Positions 11,806 to 23,007 are shown, counted from the stretch's first letter. The stretch is 64,000 nucleotides of DNA from Ctena decussata (GCA_963989385.1 OZ022506.1:67901434-67965433), one strand, 5' to 3'. Numbers and translations are program-made. Notes: generated by a model not told the origin, from the letters alone.

Positions 11806-11911
11806 GAAACCATTTAGTGTGATAGAACAAGATGGTTTGCCAACATTTACTGCAGAGCCTTTGGACAATACATTGGATGACACACTGAAAGAGAACCTGT
11901 CCATATCTTGA
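11806..11911 (+). CDS. Last coding exon of the unrecognised gene
   Basis: The acceptor TTACTTTCCAG starts the exon. One base completes the split glutamate codon from 10646, then 34 codons and a TGA follow. The product ends in an acidic, disordered-looking tail (FTAEPLDNTLDDTLKEN). With the exon at 10510 it gives 80 residues of the C-terminus. The gene runs toward the minus-strand nuclease gene, whose stop is at 12460, so the two are convergent and about 550 bases apart. No AATAAA signal is obvious directly downstream. Confidence 0.7.
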
Positions 11912-12014
11912 GCCAGTCAGACTGCTGCGAATTGTAAGTATAAAGAGTGTACACGTTAAAAAATGGGGGGAAATGGGACAATCAGTCTCATTACCGTAAT
12001 TGTCTTGAAAATGG

Positions 12015-12185
12015 AACAGTTTGGGTGGGTTAAGCGCTGGCCTGCTTATCAAGCAGTCCTAGTTTGATTCCCAATGAATGCAGAATCTTTTTAAACTGGG
12101 TTCCAGTCCACACATTCTTTCATTTTTACCCTACCATCATCCTGATATGACTTGAATACTGTTGAAAAGGATGTAAAATCACAAG
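12015..12185 (+). repeat. tRNA-derived SINE
   Basis: A tRNA-like head (GGTTAAGCGCTGGCCTGC as A-box region, AGTTTGATTCCC as B box at ~12060) is followed by a body containing CCCTACCATCATCCTGATATG and a tail AAGGATGTAAAATCACAAG. The same body recurs near 17100, 24100, 59500 (inverted) and 60250. Confidence 0.7.
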
Positions 12186-12317
12186 TTATCTTCAGGGTAC
12201 ATTTTCTTTCCCTGAAAAAGTATTGAAGATTATAGTAAAATATACTGTGTTTGCCAAGTAATTCTCGGGTTATTCATATAAGACAGGTTAAGATTTTTTT
12301 TCTCTTTATAGCACTTG

Positions 12318-12450
12318 AAGGGAAGCTAAGGGTCTAAGCTACCTCCATGCAAACAGCGAGGATTCTGATCAGACTGGGCGGATGCCCTGGCTGATCTGAG
12401 TCTGCGCTGGGCGCACACCCACTTTGTTGGTTTTGTCTTGTCGTGGCTCA
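12318..12450. mobile_element. MITE family A, right half only
   Basis: GGGAAGCTAAGGGTCTAAGC, GATTCTGATCAGACTGGGCG and the end TTGGTTTTGTCTTGTCGTGG..CTCA match the right half of the family A copies. The left half is absent. It ends nine bases before the nuclease stop codon, so it lies in that gene's 3' untranslated region or just beyond. Confidence 0.75.
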
Positions 12451-12459
12451 TATGGAATT

Positions 12460-13217
12460 TTACACAGATAATGGTTTAACATGTTCACAATAAAATCTTG
12501 ACAAGTCATCAAGCATGTTTTGCATGAAAACAGGGTCAGGAAATATTCTTTTAACTACTAGATCTTTCCTTGTGTAAACAACAAAGTCACAGTATTCTAC
12601 ACCAGTTACCAGAAGCTGTCCTTGCACTTGAAAGTAGTAATTGTGTTCTGTTTTTAACTCATATGCATCATTCTGACAAGTCATGAAGAAGCCTGGGACA
12701 CTACAGGCTTCGCGAATAGTCATATCACGCATTGAATAAGGACATTTAACCTCCACGATTCCTGTAGTACCATCCTCACAGACTTTTCCATCTGGTGTAG
12801 CCCCAATAAATGGAATTTTCCAGTTTACCACAAAACCACACTCATGAACGTGGTTCCCCGTCTTTTTTATGTATTTTTGTATAGCCTTTTTCTCATTATT
12901 TTTGCCATATGATGTTGCTGCTGATGTAAATTCCTTTGGGTTAAGGATTGTCTGCAGAAACTTGTCTGTCACTTTTTTCCGTTTTACAATTAATCCAAAA
13001 TTTGAGGCTGTTAGTTTATTTTTTCTGGCCTCAAACCAGGCCACACAATTTGCCTGATCTCTGGTAGTCTCCTCAGTTTGTATACATAGCTGTTCTGAAA
13101 TCACAGTTGTGTCTATGTCAAATTCATTGCGTACTTCTACTAAAGGTAATTGGGGGAACACCAAATTTCCACAGTTAGTCCCAGCTACTACAGAATCTTG
13201 AGGTTCAAAAACACAGC
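12460..13217 (-). CDS. YqaJ-type nuclease domain, last exon of a SWIM/YqaJ gene
   Basis: This exon starts after the acceptor ATATTTTCCAG (minus strand, 13218-13228) and runs 252 codons to a TAA. There is no ATG near its start, so it is not the gene's first exon. It carries the YqaJ/lambda-exonuclease fold signature: WFEARKNKLTASNFG (~residue 65), ATPDG, then GIVEVKCPYS (D..E-x-K of the PD-(D/E)xK core), and FQVQGQLLVTG. All core residues are present and there is no internal stop. In this family the domain degrades or processes DNA ends. In animals it is often linked to a SWIM zinc finger and to ISL2EU/IS4EU transposons. Exons at 15276, 16483 and 25377 belong upstream. The two-base start does not phase with the preferred frame of the 15276 exon, so an intervening exon or a lesion is possible. 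Confidence 0.85.
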
Positions 13218-13335
13218 CTGGAAAATATCAGGAAAAAAAAATGTCAGAATATTACAGTCCATTTTTTTATAACATATACAGATCGGTGTTCCTGCTAAAG
13301 GTTCTGAGATAACTTTGATTCTCATTGAAACTAAT

Positions 13336-13440
13336 ATATGTTGTGGCCCTTCGGCAAGGCATTTTGATTGAGGCAACGGCAAATAGTAACTATTTGCCAT
13401 TGCCTCAATCAAAATGCCTTGCCGAAGGGCCACAACATAT
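13336..13440. repeat. 52-base-arm hairpin in a nuclease-gene intron
   Basis: ATATGTTGTGGCCCTTCGGC..GCCGAAGGGCCACAACATAT, with one mismatch and a one-base centre at 13388. It lies between the nuclease exon and the divergent transposase. Open frames reading through it on either strand are mirror images of each other and not genes. Confidence 0.9.
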
Positions 13441-13561
13441 GTTTGTACGAAGAAAGCTGATAAAAAGCTATCCCAAAATTTCATCCCTATCTGCAGCTCC
13501 AAGTTATTGCATTTTTAATCTTTTTTTTATTATATATGATACATGATAGATTTCATTTTAG

Positions 13562-14649
13562 GGGTAGAACCAATGGATTTTAGGAGTCTAGCTGTGGAGA
13601 ATGAGATTCTCAAACAAGATCTTTCCAAGTCCTCATTACAGCAACTATCATACAAAGAAGTCTGCAGGAAAAAGAAGAGGAATGCGCAGAACTGAGAAAC
13701 AAGTCTCTGCCAAAATGTCGTTTTCTATAGAATCCATACAAAATGACAAGAAGCTAATAAATTACTATACAGGATTTACTAAGGAAGCATATTGGTCTAT
13801 ATTTAAATTCCTTGTGCCAGATGAAGAAACTTGTCCGCTGACCTACGTAGGCAAAGGAAATCTTAGTCAAGTTAATGACTTAAACTTGCAAAATCAACTG
13901 TTTTTAACTTTGTGTAAACTAAGAAATGACACAGATTTGGCTGATCTTTTCGTTTTGGTATCACAGCTCAGACAGCTGGAGTCATATTCAACTCCTGGAT
14001 CAACTATATGTTTTTAAGATTACGGGAAGTTAGTATTTGGCCTCCAAGAGAAATTTTATACAAACACATGCCTGAGCAGTACAAAAGGGAGTTTCCTACG
14101 ACTTTTGCTATAGCAGACTGCACAGAATTGAAGATTCAGAAACCTTCATCACTCAAAGCACAGTCACAAACTTACAGTAATTACAAGTCTACGAATACAC
14201 TCAAAGCCCTAGTGGTATGTGATCCAAGGGGATCTGTGATTTACAGTTCAATGTTATTTGCCGACTCTATGTCTGACAAGGAAATATTCATACAATCTGG
14301 GTTCCAGTCCCAGCTAAAGCATTTAGTTGACATTGGATACCTTAAGGAGGGAGACGGAATTATGGGTGATAAAGGATTTGACATTACGAAGGAAGTAGAA
14401 GACACTGGTCTGAAATTAAATATTCCACCTTTTGCTAAGTCAGGTTGTCAGATGCCAAAAAAGGATGTTTTACTGACTCAAAAAATTGCCAGACAACGTG
14501 TCCATGTTGAAAGAGCTATAAGAAGGATAAAAAGTTTCAAAATTCTTAGTGGGTGCATTCGGCTTGCATTAAAGTCCTCAATTGACCAAATATGGTATGT
14601 CTGCAGTTTCTTGACAAATTTTATGCCCCCTTGCATAAGAAAATCCTAG
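13562..14649 (+). pseudogene. DDE_Tnp_4-type transposase, frameshifted
   Basis: An acceptor (TTTCATTTTAG) is followed by a leucine-zipper-like start (AVENEILKQDL), a middle part (INYYTGFTKEAYWSIFKFL) and a DDE catalytic core. The core holds ADCTEL (first D), IMGDKGFD (second D) and RVHVERAIRRIK (E), so all three catalytic residues remain. The reading frame changes twice: once between about 13640 and 13690, and back near 13950. The two shifts compensate. The usual N-terminal THAP finger is not seen upstream. This is the transposase class of THAP/ISL2EU- and Harbinger-like elements, which cut and paste DNA in the nucleus. It lies on the strand opposite the SWIM/YqaJ gene, inside the intron between that gene's exons at 15276 and 13217. 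It is probably no longer functional. Confidence 0.85.
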
Positions 14650-15275
14650 ACAGATCAGAAGTTGACCTCAAACATTCACTAAGGGCAAACAGTGTAAACC
14701 AAGGTCAATTACATTTGCTTGCTTCTCTAAAGGATAAAAGCCCTATCAAAGGGTTGCAACTCTTACAGGGAAGAATTTGCTCCAAGAGGAGCATATTCAT
14801 TCCTTTAAGAGTTTGCTGCCACTAAGAACGTGAAAAGGCAAAACTGAAAATGGCAGAGTTGCTTCCCTTAAAAGTAGCCATTCACCTTAAGATGTGTCGA
14901 CGGATTCATATACAGTTGGGCATTGCTTGAGGATAAGTATGAGAAAAGTTCTGTTTGGTCTCCATAAAAACATAAGATTGTGACCCTTCATAAGAAATGA
15001 CTAGTCAGGAGATGACTTGAATATAAGCATTATGCTTACCGTCAGATCCTTTACCATGTAATGTTGCACTTTTTTGGTAATTATGTATTTTACAATGAAT
15101 TAATACTGTTTAAACCAACAGCCTAGCTATTTGGTTTTAATGAGGAGTCACAACATATGGCTTTAATTAGGGGTCACAAACTATGTTTTTTTTTTATTTA
15201 AAAGTGAAAAAAGATATCTCAGATTTATCCTCAAACCCATGTAGTTATTCATAGAAGCAGAGACTTTGCACTTAC
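14650..15275. other. Intronic stretch with a shared repeat segment
   Basis: 14845-14935 (AATGGCAGAGTTGCTTCCCT, then CCATTCACCTTAAGA and CATTGCTTGAGG) matches 19133-19215 and, in part, 10385-10415. A second frame at 14592-14825 overlaps the transposase end but has no recognisable domain. Blocks 'AATGAGGAGTCACAACATATGG' near 15140 belong to the hairpin family B seen at 15631. Confidence 0.5.
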
Positions 15276-15417
15276 ATGTGTTGATAGCCCGCTTGCTACA
15301 GGCACAGGCCCCAGATGTGTGTCTATCATCTTTGTAGGGTTGGCCACCGGGTAGCTTAGAGGACAGTTGTCTAATTGTTTCAATTGTTCTAGGTCTTCAG
15401 TTTGAACATTAATCTTT
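15276..15417 (-). CDS. Internal exon of the SWIM/YqaJ gene
   Basis: On the minus strand the acceptor CTATTTTACAG precedes one base that completes the split arginine codon from the 16483 exon. Then 47 codons lead to the donor CAT|GTAAGT. The reading (EDLEQLKQLDNCPLSYPV, then THLGPVPVASGLSTH) resembles the linker that joins SWIM and YqaJ domains in animal homologues, from memory. A second frame is also partly open and C-rich (TSGACACSKRAINTC). That frame would phase perfectly with the nuclease exon at 13217 but not with the exon before it. I prefer the first frame. Confidence 0.6.
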
Positions 15418-15630
15418 CTGTAAAATAGTAAAACAACAAATTAATAAATTAAATTTACCTTTGAAATATGTCAAACTACAGAGGTACATGTATCCATCGG
15501 AATTCTGCTAAATCTACATGAAAACCTGTGGCCTAGACAAGCAGGCAGTTCTATAATGAGGGGTCAAAACATATCTTTTCATGCAAAATTGAACTGAAAT
15601 TACCCTTAAGGTAAATGGGTATAGAATTCA

Positions 15631-15836
15631 GTGCTCCAGATTATAAGAAGGGGTAGCTGGGATACTTTAGGGATAATTATCCATATTTCTCAAAAAAACA
15701 ACAGCATATTTTATGACCCATCATCAGAACCGTCACATCCAGACGGTTCTAATGAGGGGTTACAACATCTGTTTTCATTGAGAAATATGAAAAATTATCT
15801 TCGAATTATCCTGAATACCTCCACCTAACTGGACCC
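15631..15836. mobile_element. Hairpin MITE family B
   Basis: The outer arms GTGCTCCAGATTATAAGAAG.. and GGATAATTATCC.. pair loosely with AATTATCCTGAATACC. The central stem is AGAACCGTC/GACGGTTCT at 15728-15754, followed by TAATGAGGGGTTACAACATC. Related copies lie at 16322-16420, 20618-20773, 42351-42422 and 60813-60935. Confidence 0.65.
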
Positions 15837-16049
15837 CGGTACAGATCCACTTTTTTCCCTGCCATTTTTACAAAGGGGATCAACTTTTTTGACTTTCTGC
15901 TCTTTTTTTTCTGGACTTTTTTTTTTAAAAGCACTTCCAAAATGAGATCTACTATTAAAATTAAAGATTTTCCTGTAGTTGCTTCCTCTGAAAGTACATG
16001 TATACCCATTTACTTCAAATTTTCCACACTATTTTATTAGTATCTGGAG

Positions 16050-16240
16050 CTCTGGATTTGAATCAAAATGCTTGTAGAGTTGAACAAAATATTTGTTTAA
16101 ACCTGTGTTTTGTTGTTGTTTTTTTTTTCTTTTTTTTCCATGTCTTTATACCCGCCACACATTTCACGTTGGCTGTCCATCCGTAGAACATATGTCCGTC
16201 TGTCCATCCGTCCGCACTTCGTTTCTGTTCAATAGCTTAA
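16050..16240. repeat. Fragment of a 'GTCCGTCCATCCGTCC' interspersed repeat
   Basis: GTCCGTCTGTCCATCCGTCC near 16195-16215 follows a T-rich tract. Similar blocks occur at 36780-36860, 37262-37330, 50340-50400 and 52970-53050. These look like pieces of one abundant molluscan repeat family. Confidence 0.5.
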
Positions 16241-16321
16241 GTATTTATGAACAGATTTTTTTCAAAATTTGCATAGGCTTTGTACCAAGGATGTCTGGCA
16301 TGGGATTGTTAATGGGCAAAT

Positions 16322-16420
16322 TTGAACTAGAACCATCTCGCCAGAACGGTTCTAGCAGGGAGTCACAACATGTTTTCTTTGAGTATTAAGAAAAATTGTC
16401 TTTGAATTATCCATTAAAAC
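16322..16420. repeat. Hairpin family B fragment
   Basis: AGAACCATCTCGCCAGAACGGTTCT followed by AGGGAGTCACAACATG and ATTGTCTTTGAATTATCC matches the right half of the 15631 copy. Confidence 0.6.
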
Positions 16421-16482
16421 CAACCATATCTAGCGATCTGATATTAAGCGAAAAGGAATAAACTATTCAAGATGAACTGTAC

Positions 16483-16713
16483 CTATTATCAGTAAGAATA
16501 TTTTTGATTGGCCTCTTCTTCCTAACAGGCTTGGGGTTCACGAAAGTCATATGTGGCACAGCTTCGGGTTGAATCTTTGTCCCTCTGGGTACATTCCATT
16601 TTTGTGGTAGCGAGGTACATGGAAGTTCCGCTGGTACCTCTGTGAGTCCCATCAACTGCCACTGCTGAAGAGCTGTGATGAACCCAACAAGGTGTGAACA
16701 GGTCTCGCCACTT
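16483..16713 (-). CDS. SWIM zinc-finger exon of the SWIM/YqaJ gene
   Basis: On the minus strand the acceptor TTATTTTCTTCAG precedes one base of a split codon and 76 codons. The donor AG|GTACAG follows. It begins SGETCSHLVGFITALQQW. The C-x-H pair followed by a hydrophobic helix is the second half of a SWIM finger (CxC..CxH), which binds DNA or protein. The first CxC pair should lie in a preceding exon that I could not find. Later residues (ELPCTSLPQKWNVPRG, KPVRKKRPIKN) match the basic linker usual before YqaJ domains. It joins the 15276 exon in phase (2 + 1 bases). Confidence 0.75.
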
Positions 16714-18111
16714 CTGAAGAAAATAAATAAAACTCTCAAACACGTGCGACTATGCTGTGACCTCTGACATGATAATATGTATTGACATATTTCCTCTCAA
16801 GATATGCATTACACGATACAAATTTAAATACTGGGAAAACCTTTAACATTATACAATTATTTATCTTTGTTGCATTTTTTTTCACCTGCAACCTATATAT
16901 TGACTGATGCAAAGCAGGTCAATACAACTGGTGAATATGTTGTTTTACTGACCTGCAAACTACATATTGACTGATGCAAAGGTCAATAAAACTGCATATT
17001 CACCAAAAAAGCCAATAAACGTTTAGTAGCAGGAGCCCAGGAAGCTCAGATGTTATGTGCTGGCCTGTTCTTCTAGTGGTCCCCGATTCCATAGCACAAA
17101 GCCTTTATAATCACCCTCCCATCAGCCTGATAGGAATGAAATAATGTTAAAAAGGACATTTTCCCAAGTCAACCATCAAGCAATTATAATACAAAAGTAG
17201 CACCATGCTAACAACCCTATAGACTTACATATAGACAGGCTGATGCTTGAATACCCAACAAAAGGAAAAAAAATGTGGTCACTACCACTGGCACCCACCA
17301 CCAGAAAAACTATCATCTATTCTGAGTCTTTACAGTAATGTGCAGTCAAACTTTTGGGATAATTACACTAAATATTTTGAAACAATAAGATGATTACATT
17401 TGTTGCCCCAGTGACCTGTATATAGGTCATCGGTTGCACGGACACTGGTACTGTCCGAAATACATTTATTGTAACCGGCCAACAGACGGATTAAGCAACA
17501 CCAATTGGACTGTCTCGCTAAATAATGAATAACAATCATATTTCTTCTTACCCTGCTTGGCATGAACAATGGGCAAGCGATATATCAGTTGGTTTGATGT
17601 CCAAGTAGACGCTGCGCGGTTGGTTGGTTGGTTGTTTCTAGGTCCCAATTGACCGAAGTAGTCTCGCTGTAGTGTATCACTCTGTTATATGGCAGTTTTC
17701 AGTTTTTCGAAAAATCTGACTGTCTGAAGTGTTTCTCTTTTTAGACTGAATTAGACAGGATAACGGGTTTCTCCGCTACTAAAGTGCAGGTGGACAACGG
17801 TAATTTAGCTTCAAAGCAAACCGTCTTGTCACAAACTTAACGGTACCTGTCAGCGGTATTATACACATAAAATCACCCAACACGTGGCAATGCTCTTCAA
17901 CATACGGTGAAATCAATCGAACAATGGATAAGCAGTCAAGCCCGACTGCGTAAATAATGCGCTATAAAATGAGAAAAGGCTTTGTTATTATTATTATTTG
18001 ATAGAAAAGTGCACAGTTCCTGGTGGTTAAAAACGGCGGTGATAGTTAAGTAGTAATGGGTAAGGATGAAACAATCTGCAAGTATAAGACACTCAGGCAA
18101 TAAAGATAACA

Positions 18112-18349
18112 TGAGCCGCGACACGACAAAACCAACAATGTGGTTGTGCGTCCAGCGCAGACTCAGATCAGGCTGGGCATCCGCCCAGTCTGATCAGAGT
18201 CTTCGCTGTCCGCATGGAGATCGCTTAGACCGTTAGCTACCCTTTGAGCTTTTAACGATGAGTCTGATAAAACTTGGCAGATGCCCAGGCTGATCTGAGT
18301 ATGCGCTGGGCGCACAACCACATTGTTGGTTTTGTCGTGTCGCGGCTCA
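18112..18349. mobile_element. MITE family A, full length
   Basis: Perfect inverted ends TGAGCCGCGACACGACAAAA and TTTTGTCGTGTCGCGGCTCA. The interior has GCGCAGACTCAGATCAGGCT, CTGATCAGAGTCTTCGCTG and TGATCTGAGTATGCGCTGGG. It cannot code. This is the best-preserved copy in the window. Confidence 0.95.
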
Positions 18350-18584
18350 CAGAATTCGCCGCCCGTGCTACCGGAGATGTCACTTTAATTGAGTCGCGAC
18401 GTGAGAAAGAAGTACCTTTAGACATGGGCAAATAGCGAATATTAAGAACAGCCTGCGCTGTTTGATCAGAGCAGTGTGTTCGCCATTTGCTGGAGACCTC
18501 ATTTATTGCTGATCGGGAACAATATTTTGCTAACATTGCATATGCGCAGGCTGATCCGTCTGATCGAATAATCATTATATACGT

Positions 18585-18680
18585 GCAAAAGTGTCTGTCG
18601 TCCGAGACAGTCTATAAAAGTATCTACTCAGTCGACTGGTATTACGACCGAATTATTGGTCGACGGACACTTTGCACAAC
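18585..18680. repeat. Short palindromic element
   Basis: GTGCAAAAGTGTCTGTCGTC is inverted by GACGGACACTTTGCAC, with a smaller repeat CTCAGTCGACTGG between. A similar 'GTCGACCGAG..CTCGGTCGA' hairpin sits at 61306-61357. Confidence 0.6.
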
Positions 18681-19332
18681 ACTGGATTGGTTGCCAGCAA
18701 AAGTAAACAAACTGGTAATATTCATGTAATGTACTAGACGCAGCAGTATAAATTGAAGAAAAAGTTTGAAGTTGTAGGGCCCTTTGCTGATGATTGGATT
18801 ATAAAGTAACAATCCAAGGAGAGTCACGAACTTGGCTGGATTCGATACCCCGACTTCTTCATTATGAAAAAGAGCGTATATATTTTACCCGTCGGGGAAG
18901 ACGACTAGACTTTTGGAACGCTATTACAAGATCTGCGTGTTATATGTATCTGCGCAGTTTACTGTACAGTCTGGTCGTGGCATGCACCGTATCATTCGTC
19001 TATCCTGCAACATGTGCCTATCATGAGCATGCTGTTTTTATATATAGGCTTGGTTGGGCAACGACGCGGCTTGAATCCAAATGATGTCATTTTAATAGGG
19101 TCAACAATTTAAGAAAATTCAGAAAGGGATGTAAAAATGAACATGGCAGTGTTACTTCCCTGAAAAGTGTGCCCATTCACCTTAAGACAGGTCGTTCCCG
19201 ATATCGCTTGAGGCAAAAATACCTGAAATGTACTTAACAAAGGGTATTATAATCAATATCGTAACTGAGTGGAATTAAGCTTCCAAAGGAATGTTTTGTG
19301 ATGTCAGAATTAATACTTTTTAAGCCATGCCA

Positions 19333-19337
<5 letters not shown>

Positions 19338-19371
<34 letters not shown>
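19338..19371. repeat. (CT)n microsatellite
   Basis: About 16 uninterrupted CT units, with a second imperfect T/C-rich stretch at 19411-19470. Confidence 0.95.
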
Positions 19372-19373
<2 letters not shown>

Positions 19374-19555
19374 AAATGAATGATTAGTGAAGTTTCAAGC
19401 GAAGCCAAAGTCTCTCTTTCTCTCAAAAATTGAATGACACAAACTCTTTCTCTTTCTCTTTTTTCTCTTGATTGTCAGTACAACGACTTGTCATACGAAG
19501 TAAACTCGTCTGTGGCAACTAAAGCAAAAGCAATTCTGTCTTGTCAGCGAGCCCC

Positions 19556-19605
19556 CGGCTTAGTGGTAAAGTGTTGTGATTCGAGTCTCGCCCGTGTCAC
19601 GTCGA
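19556..19605 (+). repeat. Truncated tRNA-like (SINE) sequence
   Basis: CCCCCGGCTTAGTGGTAAAG resembles a tRNA 5' arm with an A box, and GTGATTCGAGTCTCGCCC follows as a B-box-like block. The anticodon arm is missing or collapsed, so it is not a functional tRNA gene. Confidence 0.45.
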
Positions 19606-19629
19606 AATGCCCCGCTCCCCCCACCCCCA

Positions 19630-19760
19630 GCTGGCACATAGCGTCCAATTGACGTCATCCCGACGTCGGTGTGACGTCACAATGTCACAGCGACGTTGAT
19701 ATGTTGTCATTTTGACGTCGTGACCTGGTGGCCCTGTTCCGCTACCAGAAGGTCAGTTTT
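19630..19760. repeat. GACGTCA-rich element fragment
   Basis: GACGTCATCCCGACGTCGGT, GTGACGTCACAATG and TTTTGACGTCGTGACC occur within 90 bases. Such arrays of ACGTCA/TGACGT are typical ends of small DNA transposons. A related end is at 21256. Confidence 0.5.
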
Positions 19761-20617
19761 CTCCCGTGCCTACCGATGGACTAGATATATGAGAAATACT
19801 CTTGAAAGAGCAGTTAATCCATACCATAGCATGTCTTGTGCATTCTCCTGTTACCGTCCGATATTACTGAGCTGCAACAAACAAAATGGATGCTTAACGT
19901 ATCTGCTAACACACAAGACTCAAACCAGTCTGGATCAGTGCTGTCTGACCACAACTTTGCATAGTGCCTTCAGTTTCATCAAAATCCATACATGGGGTGT
20001 ATGGACGACAAAGTTCTAATCAGACTGCGCCGCTGCGCAGGCTTATCTGAGTCTGTTTTTGTCGAGTATGACATAAGCACCGTTTTGCATACATCATTGG
20101 GGCTGAACTTCGCCGAAAACAGCTATTTAACTGCGAAGAATGAACTCAGCCTGAGCTTTCACTCAGTCTGATATGAAGTTTTGCTGTTGGCAAAAATGCG
20201 AACAACGAAGGCTCTGTTCAACCTCAGACAGTGCAGGAGTACGCCACTGACGTAGTTTCGTTTCGGTATTCTTCTCAAAAGGATCGTCTTTTTTGAAGAA
20301 TAGAGGTTGCTTTCCTGGTGAATTCTTGCCTTTTAGTGTCGTCTCCATTTTCGTCGTGGCATTGTTTAACTCGTATGCCCACATTAGGGGTTGAAAACCA
20401 ACTCGTGGATAAAAAACTGTGGAAACCGATCATGAGTGAATATGGTCTAATTACAGCGGCAGAACTCGACCTGTAAACCACACAAACCGTCAATCTGCTG
20501 TCTCGTAAGAGACATGACCGTCGAAGCTTTTGGCAGGAAAATGTATGTTGAGTCAAACAATGTACTTTGAGTCAGATAATTCGATAATTCTGAGTTATTT
20601 TTCGTATTTATCAACAA

Positions 20618-20773
20618 AAATACGTCGTGACCCCTCGCCGAGTCATTTTGACCCCTCGTTAGAATCGTCTCGCAGAGACGGTTCTACTGAGAGGTCACAA
20701 CACATGCTTTTGCGGAGAACGGAGGATAATTATCCCTCGATTATCCCTATTACCCCTTTCTAATCTGGAGCAC
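20618..20773. mobile_element. Hairpin MITE family B
   Basis: The central stem AGAATCGTCTC/GAGACGGTTCT at 20662-20686 is flanked by GACCCCTCG and GAGAGGTCACAACACATGC. The right end CTAATCTGGAGCAC is the inverse of the GTGCTCCAGATTA end at 15631. Confidence 0.7.
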
Positions 20774-21255
20774 CACTTCATAATTATTTGATGGAACTCT
20801 TTCTGCGACCTTCGTTTCTGTGCATCTTCTGCTGAGACACTAACAAAGTCAAGGTCGCAATAGGCAGGGATGATGGTATTGTATAGATGCTATTTTTTTT
20901 TACCAAAACTACTTAATAACTGAAGGGCCAAAAATGCCACCCAGCTGTATACTCAGTATATATATATTGTTTCGAAGTACAGAACATATCATTAAATAAG
21001 AGGTTGGCTATGACTGTCGTCTATAGTAGGCTAGTGGCATCATTTCTCCAGGGTCCGATTGTTTAAAACCAACGATGGCGTTGGTGAACGAGGCGTAAGA
21101 TTTGCAAAAATGTGATATAGGCTTTCGAAAAAACTTTGCTGCTCTTGATGAAAAAAATCTGACAAGCTTTTCAAAAGTTATTCACATGTTTTTCTTTTTG
21201 GAGCAACACTCTTGATGTTACCCGGATGCTTTGAACCACCTGGCCCTGGACGTAA

Positions 21256-21503
21256 CCCAGCAGGCAAGAAATATCGAAACAGCGTCATATCAACGTCAAT
21301 ACAACGTCAGGGTTCGAGGTTATAAAACTTGAGAATAATCTCAAACTCAAAATAAAGCACACTGATTGGCTGCTTCCGAGCAAGCAGCCAATCAGTGTGC
21401 TTTATTTTGAGTTTGAGAATATACTCAAGTTTTATAACCTCGGGGCCTTGAATAGTTACATTGAGATCAATACGACTGTGTTTCAACGCTATGTGTCTGC
21501 TGG
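21256..21503. mobile_element. MITE with CCCAGCAGGCA ends, carrying a nested hairpin
   Basis: The left end CCCAGCAGGCAAGAAATATC and the right end ATGTGTCTGCTGGG are inverted, with subterminal CAACGTCAATACAACGTCA. Inside, 21315-21442 is a separate 61-base-arm palindrome centred on GCTTCCGAGCAAGC. It contains GCCAATCAGTGTGC on both arms, so it looks like a second insertion. Confidence 0.75.
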
Positions 21504-22896
21504 GAACTTGACAGTGAGCATATATCTGCATGTAGTAAGGATCACAATTATATCTACGGCATAACTATGTAAAGTTAGTTCGAATTTTCTTCTTTTGTTG
21601 TAGCTATAACTAATTTCAAATGGTGGTGAAAAATGCTCGCATTTCATGATAATGGGACCCCCAAGCTCAAGCGTGAACCGGGACAAAATATAAAGGGGTT
21701 GTTAATCTTGCCGTACGTAAAAAATATGTGTCGAAGTACAAATGTATCAGTATCTGAGCAGCGAGAAATATAAAGCTGAGACTGACATATCAGCCCACTC
21801 ATATTTGCTCTACATTTTCCTTGACTCTCAAATGAGGACACGAGTAACGCTGACAAGACAGGATGATCTGAGTCTTCGCTGTTCGCACATGTCCTAATGC
21901 ACTCCCTTGATTATACTTACATTCAGTTTGTAATCCGAAATAGTTTGCGAGTTGTATGAGTTTAAACCAACTTAATTCAGTTCATGGAGTGAAAATTAGC
22001 AGAATATTTGCGCTTGAATAATGAAATTTATTAGCTTCATCCATTCTGAACAAAGTGTTATGTCTGTCTTGTAACGTATAATCCCAATTTAGTTATTTTG
22101 TTCTGGCACCATAAGATTGTACTGCTAGGTACTTCATGTATACAAAAATGATTCAAAGCAGCTAAAACACCTGCAACGCGTGAGCACTTTTCGTGTTTAG
22201 AATTAATTATTCATTAATCATAGCTTAGTTGTCTGCAGTTTTTTGTGTGGCATATGGCCGAAATCCCTCTTAAGTATCAGAAGGTCATTTTACATAATTG
22301 ACCTGTCAATGTTATACATATATTAATGTGTTCAACCGTAAGAAGCTGACGTACTTTTATCACTAATTTATTACCTATTAGCTCACTTTTTGTGTATTTA
22401 GTTATTTATTACCCCAAATGTTTCGTAATACGATACATTTCAAGTATCAAATAATTGCATATGATGCAAACTGATTGAAAAGAAATCGTACATGTACCAG
22501 TTCAAACGTATTTTTTGTTTGAATGAACAGCCTAAAAATCAGCTTTGGGCAGGTACAGGCTTAGCCGAGTCCCTGCCGTTCGTTGATGTCGCACAATCGT
22601 CTTTCTCGTGACATCAATTATGAACTAATTCGAACTAACGTAACAGCGACGAGAGTCCTTGTAGCGAAGAAACAAGATGGATGAGCCGGAACAAAAGTGA
22701 AATTTTTCGGTATGGGTACAGGTGATATCAAATTACTCTCAGAAGAATTTCAGCAATAACAAAAGGCCGTACAAAATACATTATAAGATCAACTCTTAAC
22801 CAAAACAAAATGGCCAAATAATGTGGATCCAGACAATACGGTTCTTCCCAAATGGATTTGAAGTCTAGTTCTTTTGTTGAGTGCAAAGAACATTTA

Positions 22897-22990
22897 CTGA
22901 CCGTTCCAAGGCGGTACTTCCGTTGTGGTTCTTCAATTTTACGTGTTCTTAGGTCCGCTTGTCTGTGGTCTTCTAGCAATATGGTCACCT
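22897..22990. repeat. Second copy of the TGACCGTTCCAAGGCGGTA repeat
   Basis: TTTACTGACCGTTCCAAGGC through TTCTAGCAATATGG shares its first ~45 bases with 8381-8430. Confidence 0.6.
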
Positions 22991-23007
22991 GTAAAGCTTC
23001 CCACTTT

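Noticed and set aside
13188..13546. Similar open frames on both strands around 13.3-13.5 kb
   Set aside because: They are mirror readings of the perfect hairpin 13336-13440.
14592..14825. Separate small gene overlapping the transposase end
   Set aside because: No domain, start context or splice sites. Probably a shadow frame and downstream chance extension.
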